8,638 nt of DNA from Hyphomicrobiales bacterium. GTDB lineage: Bacteria; Pseudomonadota; Alphaproteobacteria; Rhizobiales; Aestuariivirgaceae. The notes under the pieces were generated by a model. That model saw nothing but the letters and a program-made list of their open reading frames with translations. It did not search any database and had not been told where the DNA came from. Both the position numbers and the translations under genes were made by a program. Location: contig JALWJW010000465.1 in the NCBI GenBank assembly GCA_026996935.1, forward strand, positions 1-8,638, in the 5' to 3' direction. Below, one piece after another: positions 5,229-8,638 of this stretch. The first letter of the stretch is position 1. Each line of letters opens with the position of its first letter.

Positions 5229-6749
5229 ATGTCTATACTTCCTGACTATAACGATTTTTCAAACACTTATGACCAAGGACAGCCTCAAGCGGTGTTTACC
5301 AGGCTTGTGGCTGATTTAGAAACACCGGTAACAGCGATGCTGAAAGTGGGGCGCGATGCCCGTTACAGCTTTTTGCTTGAATCGGTTGAAGGTGGTGCTG
5401 TTCGGGGTCGCTATTCATTCTTTGGTCTCAATCCTGATCTGATTTTAAAAATTGATGGCGATCAGGCCAGCGTTAATCGCAATGCGGTTATTGATCCTGA
5501 TGATGGCTTTGAGAAGATGAGCCAGGCCCCGCTTGATGCCTTGCGTGCGATTAATGCCGAAACAAAAATTGACCTTCCTGAAGAACTTCCCCCTATGGCA
5601 GCAGGTCTGTTTGGTTATATGGGGTATGACACGGTTCGGTTGATGGAAAACCTGCCCAATCAAAACCCAGATAAACTAGGTCTGCCGGACGGCTTATTTA
5701 TCCGCCCAACCGTTATGGGCATTTTTGATGCGGTGCGCGATGAAGTAACGATTGTTGCGCCGATTTACCCCAAAGCGAATATAACGTCAAAAGCTGCGTA
5801 TGAAACAGCGTGCGAGCGCCTTGAGATGGTGGTGGACAGGCTTGAAACACCTTTAGACCCTCGTATCCATCAATCAAGCGATACGCCAACACTGCAGCCC
5901 CCTGTTTCCAATACCTCACCTGATGACTACAAAGCCATTGTTGAACGGGTGAAGGAATATATTGGTGCCGGTGATGTGTTCCAAACCGTTGTTTCGCAAC
6001 GCTTTGAGACCGAATTTCCACTGCCACCGTTTGCGCTTTATCGGGCATTGCGGCGGGTGAACCCCTCACCTTTCTTGTATTATCTAAACTATGACGGCTT
6101 CTCGATCATCGGATCAAGTCCTGAAATTTTGGTGCGGGTGCGCGATGGACGGGTTTCCATTCGCCCTATTGCCGGCACACGGCCGCGTGGTGCAACACCT
6201 TCGGCTGATAAGGCTTATGCTGATGAACTTTTGGCCGACCCGAAAGAGCTGGCCGAGCATTTGATGTTGCTTGATTTGGGCCGCAATGATGTGGGCCGTG
6301 TGGCAAAAATCGGCTCAGTTGAAGTGACCGATAAATTCATTTTAGAATTTTATAGTCAAGTCATGCACATTGTTTCCAATGTTGAAGGTGATCTTGATCC
6401 TAAATTTGATGCTATTGACGCGCTTGAAGCGGGCTTTCCTGCTGGCACCGTATCAGGGGCGCCAAAAGTGCGGGCCATGGAAATTATTGACGAATTAGAG
6501 AAAGAAAAACGCGGACCTTATGCTGGTTGTGTCGGGTATTTTTCAGCAAATGGTGACATGGACACCTGTATTGTTTTACGCACAGCCATTGTTAAAGATG
6601 GCAAGATGTATGTGCAGGCTGGTGCTGGTGTGGTTGCTGACAGTGTGCCACAAAGTGAGCACGAGGAATGTATCAACAAAGCCAAGGCGTTGTTTAAAGC
6701 GGCTGAAGAAGCAGTTCGCTTTGCAGGCCAGGCAAGGCGTGGGCAATAG
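5229..6749 (+). CDS. trpE: Anthranilate synthase component I
   Basis: Cytoplasmic chorismate-binding subunit that, with TrpG, converts chorismate to anthranilate, the committed step of tryptophan synthesis. At 506 aa it has normal length and is not fused to TrpG. The N-terminal region contains FLLESVEGG (48-56), whose LLES matches the tryptophan feedback site known from enteric TrpE (Ser52 here), so end-product inhibition is likely retained. The chorismate-binding domain carries PIAGTRPRG (313-321), LDLGRNDVGRV (348-358), His380 in VMHIVSNVEG, FPAGTVSGAPKVRAMEI (403-419) and AGAGVVADSVPQSEHEE (464-480). ADIC synthase and para-aminobenzoate synthase components are relatives, but the trpGDC neighbours settle the call. 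The ribosome binding site is weak (an AGA about 15 bases upstream). No leader peptide or attenuator fits into the 41-bp gap after ppiD. trpG follows after two bases. Confidence 0.97.
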   Translation: MSILPDYNDFSNTYDQGQPQAVFTRLVADLETPVTAMLKVGRDARYSFLLESVEGGAVRGRYSFFGLNPDLILKIDGDQASVNRNAVIDPDDGFEKMSQAPLDALRAINAETKIDLPEELPPMAAGLFGYMGYDTVRLMENLPNQNPDKLGLPDGLFIRPTVMGIFDAVRDEVTIVAPIYPKANITSKAAYETACERLEMVVDRLETPLDPRIHQSSDTPTLQPPVSNTSPDDYKAIVERVKEYIGAGDVFQTVVSQRFETEFPLPPFALYRALRRVNPSPFLYYLNYDGFSIIGSSPEILVRVRDGRVSIRPIAGTRPRGATPSADKAYADELLADPKELAEHLMLLDLGRNDVGRVAKIGSVEVTDKFILEFYSQVMHIVSNVEGDLDPKFDAIDALEAGFPAGTVSGAPKVRAMEIIDELEKEKRGPYAGCVGYFSANGDMDTCIVLRTAIVKDGKMYVQAGAGVVADSVPQSEHEECINKAKALFKAAEEAVRFAGQARRGQ

Positions 6750-6751
6750 TT

Positions 6752-7345
6752 ATGATTACACTTATTGATAATTACGATAGTTTTACGTGGAATTTATATC
6801 ACTTCCTTGGTGAATTGGGCGCGCAAACAACGGTTCATCGCAATGACCAAATTAGTGTTCGCCAAGTGTTGTCTTCTGATGCAGATGGTATCGTTTTATC
6901 ACCAGGCCCCTGCACACCCGATGATGCGGGCATTTGTTTAGAATTAATCGATGCGGCGCAAGGCAAGTTACCTTTGTTTGGTGTATGTCTGGGCCATCAA
7001 TCCTTAGGTCAGGTATTTGGTGCAAAAGTGGTACGCGCGCCAGATTTGATGCATGGCAAGGTTTCACAAGTTGAGCATTATGGCCATCCGATTTTTGATG
7101 GTATACCAAAGCGGTTTAAGGCCACGCGATACCATTCGTTGACCGTTGATCCTGATACTATTCCTGATTGTCTGGAAGTGACCGCGCGTTCTGATGACGG
7201 GGTTATCATGGGGTTGTCTCATAAAACATTGCCAATGCACGGGGTGCAATTTCATCCTGAAAGTATTGCGTCGGAATATGGTCACAAACTTTTAAGCAAT
7301 TTTTTAAAACTTACGGGCATGACGCCAAATGAAGTGGACAATTAA
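6752..7345 (+). CDS. trpG: Anthranilate synthase component II (glutamine amidotransferase)
   Basis: Supplies ammonia from glutamine to TrpE. The 197-aa single-domain class I amidotransferase shows NYDSFTWN (7-14), SPGPCTP (50-56), nucleophile Cys79 in FGVCLGHQ, the HGK segment (101-103), and His168 and Glu170 in GVQFHPES, so the catalytic triad is complete. PabA is a near relative that could also pair with aminodeoxychorismate synthase. The position between trpE and trpD supports a tryptophan role, although a dual role cannot be excluded from one window. The start lies two bases after the trpE TAG. The upstream GTGGG within trpE may act as a weak binding site, and translational coupling is likely. 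It is free-standing, unlike the fused TrpE(G) of many rhizobia. Confidence 0.96.
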   Translation: MITLIDNYDSFTWNLYHFLGELGAQTTVHRNDQISVRQVLSSDADGIVLSPGPCTPDDAGICLELIDAAQGKLPLFGVCLGHQSLGQVFGAKVVRAPDLMHGKVSQVEHYGHPIFDGIPKRFKATRYHSLTVDPDTIPDCLEVTARSDDGVIMGLSHKTLPMHGVQFHPESIASEYGHKLLSNFLKLTGMTPNEVDN

Positions 7346-7347
7346 TC

Positions 7348-8361
7348 ATGGCTGAATTTAAGGCTCTTATTGATAAAGCAGCAAAAGGACAATCACTAAG
7401 TATTCAAGAAGCAGAAAGTGCTTTTGAAGTGATGATGTCTGGTCAAGCCACACCGTCACAAATTGGCGGGTTTTTAATGGCCTTGCGCGTACGTGGTGAA
7501 ACCATTGATGAAATAACAGGTGCCGTTCGGACAATGCGGGCTAAAATGACCCGTGTGAACGCCCCTGCCGATGCCATGGATATTGTTGGCACGGGTGGTG
7601 ATGGTTCTGGCTCGTATAATATTTCTACCTGTTCTGCCATTGTCGCGGGTGCGGCTGGCTTGAAAATTGCCAAGCATGGTAACCGTTCATTGTCTTCAAA
7701 ATCCGGTGCGGCTGATACGCTAGCCGCACTTGGTGTGAACATTGACGCCGATCCTGAAACCATTTCGGCTTGTATCGATGAAGCTGGCGTTGGTTTTATG
7801 TTTGCCCCTGCCCACCATGCTGCAATGCGCCATGTGGGTCCGTCACGGGTGGAGCTTGGTACGCGGACAATCTTTAATTTGCTCGGGCCATTGTCAAACC
7901 CAGCCGGTGTGTCGCAACAAATTGTTGGCGTGTTTTCAAAAGATTGGGTTGAGCCCCTCGCCCATGTTCTTAAACAACTTGGTTCTGATCGAGTTTGGGT
8001 TACACATGGCGAAGGTGGACTTGATGAAATCACACCAACAGGTATTACATGGGTAAGTGAACTTAAAAACGGTGAAGTCACTTCGTTTGAGATTCAGCCA
8101 GAGGATGCCGGCATTACTAAATGTAGCCTTGAAGACCTTAAAGGAGGCGATCCTGAAGAAAACGCCCTTGCCCTGAAAGAAGTTTTGGCAGGTGCAAGAA
8201 ATGCTTATCGCGATGCCTCTATTATGACTGCAGGTGCAGCTTTGTTGGTTGCGGGAAAAGCTGATAATCTTAAAACAGGCACGCAAATGGCCGCCGCCAG
8301 TATTGATGATGGCCGGGCAATGGAAGTGTTATCTAAACTTGTTGGGGTTTCAAATAAATAA
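7348..8361 (+). CDS. trpD: Anthranilate phosphoribosyltransferase
   Basis: Transfers the phosphoribosyl group of PRPP to anthranilate, the second step of the tryptophan branch, in the cytoplasm. The 337-aa length is standard. A helical N-terminal domain (about 1-70, with ATPSQIGGFLMALRVRGET) precedes the nucleoside-phosphorylase-like fold. PRPP contacts are visible in GTGGDGSGSYNIST (81-94) and KHGNRSLSSKSGAAD (109-123). The anthranilate-binding Arg lies in GPSR (164-167), and the metal-binding Asp226-Glu227 pair in GGLDEIT. LGPLSNPA (179-186) is also typical. It starts two bases after the trpG stop (TAA, TC, ATG) and ends two bases before trpC. As in many bacteria outside the enterics, it is not fused to TrpG. 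I see no broken motif. Confidence 0.97.
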   Translation: MAEFKALIDKAAKGQSLSIQEAESAFEVMMSGQATPSQIGGFLMALRVRGETIDEITGAVRTMRAKMTRVNAPADAMDIVGTGGDGSGSYNISTCSAIVAGAAGLKIAKHGNRSLSSKSGAADTLAALGVNIDADPETISACIDEAGVGFMFAPAHHAAMRHVGPSRVELGTRTIFNLLGPLSNPAGVSQQIVGVFSKDWVEPLAHVLKQLGSDRVWVTHGEGGLDEITPTGITWVSELKNGEVTSFEIQPEDAGITKCSLEDLKGGDPEENALALKEVLAGARNAYRDASIMTAGAALLVAGKADNLKTGTQMAAASIDDGRAMEVLSKLVGVSNK

Positions 8362-8363
8362 TT

Positions 8364-8638
8364 ATGTCGACTATTTTAGATAAGATTGCTGATTATAAAC
8401 GCCAGGAAGTTATCGCAGCCAGACATCTCATTGATGATGTTCAAATCAAGGATAAAGCAGCTTCAGCTTTGCCTGTTCGCGGGTTTGAAAAAGCCATTCA
8501 AACAAAACTGGATGCGGGTGAATGGGCGCTTATATCAGAGGTTAAAAAAGCCAGCCCGTCAAAAGGTTTGATACGCGAAGACTTTAATCCGCCTGTGCTG
8601 GCAAAAGCTTATGAAAATGGTGGCGCTGCTTGTTTATC
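8364..8638 (+). CDS. trpC: Indole-3-glycerol phosphate synthase, N-terminal part (truncated by window edge)
   Basis: Closes the pyrrole ring of carboxyphenylamino-deoxyribulose phosphate to give indole-3-glycerol phosphate. Only the first 91 codons are present. The opening MSTILDKIADYKRQEV is characteristic, and ISEVKKASPSKGLIREDFNP (58-77) is the active-site signature, with Glu59, Lys61, Ser64 and Pro65 in the first strand and loop of the TIM barrel. LAKAYENGGAAC (79-90) continues the family pattern. It starts two bases after the trpD TAA, and no good Shine-Dalgarno is present: the nearest purine-rich stretch is a GGGG about 16 bases upstream. Reinitiation after trpD is therefore the likely mode of translation. 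Whether a TrpF domain is fused at the C-terminus cannot be told here. Confidence 0.95.
   Translation, partial: MSTILDKIADYKRQEVIAARHLIDDVQIKDKAASALPVRGFEKAIQTKLDAGEWALISEVKKASPSKGLIREDFNPPVLAKAYENGGAACL

Noticed and set aside
7443..8081. 212-codon minus-strand open frame opposite trpD
   Set aside because: Antisense to all the trpD motifs and without family features; its composition mirrors the trpD codons.
1..8638. A novel defence system, mobile element, CRISPR array or RNA gene
   Set aside because: The window is almost fully covered by recognisable housekeeping genes in a familiar order. No transposase, integrase, spaced repeats, tRNA cloverleaf or rRNA segment was seen, and the intergenic gaps are all under 180 bp.

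Overview
The window holds ordinary chromosomal housekeeping genes, most likely from an alphaproteobacterium. The basis is gene order (tpiA-secG-pyrG running one way, a PpiD-like gene followed by trpE-trpG-trpD-trpC the other way) and protein style, notably the glycine-rich SecG followed by the FSARG and LTRTTAILA segments. I recall this order from Caulobacter-like and related alphaproteobacteria; I did not search for it. Base composition looks moderate (mid-40s % GC by eye), which is low for many of that class. The genus cannot be told from the sequence alone.

Layout. Left half, minus strand, in transcription order: tpiA (triosephosphate isomerase), secG (preprotein translocase subunit), pyrG (CTP synthase), then the first 22 codons of an unidentified gene with a hydrophobic N-terminus that runs off the left edge. 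Right half, plus strand: a PpiD-like inner-membrane periplasmic chaperone with a SurA/parvulin-type body, then trpE, trpG, trpD and the 5' part of trpC, which runs off the right edge. The two arms diverge from a region of about 170 bp (3128-3300). It contains a perfect TTGACA box, an 11-bp-phased TTATCAG direct repeat, a small GAAA-loop hairpin and a 16-bp near-palindrome.

How the genes work together. TrpE and TrpG form anthranilate synthase (chorismate plus glutamine to anthranilate), TrpD adds the phosphoribosyl group and TrpC closes the indole ring precursor: the first, second and fourth steps of tryptophan synthesis. Each trp gene starts exactly two bases after the previous stop, so the block is probably translationally coupled. 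Only 41 bp separate ppiD from trpE, with no tryptophan-rich leader peptide, so the trp genes may be read from the ppiD promoter. On the other arm, SecG and the PpiD-like protein both relate to protein export, while TpiA and PyrG serve central metabolism and nucleotide synthesis.

No mobile element, CRISPR array, tRNA, rRNA or recognisable novel system was seen. The points worth a second look are regulatory (the divergent promoter region and the trp junctions), plus a long polyglycine tract in SecG and a parvulin domain that seems to lack its catalytic histidines.
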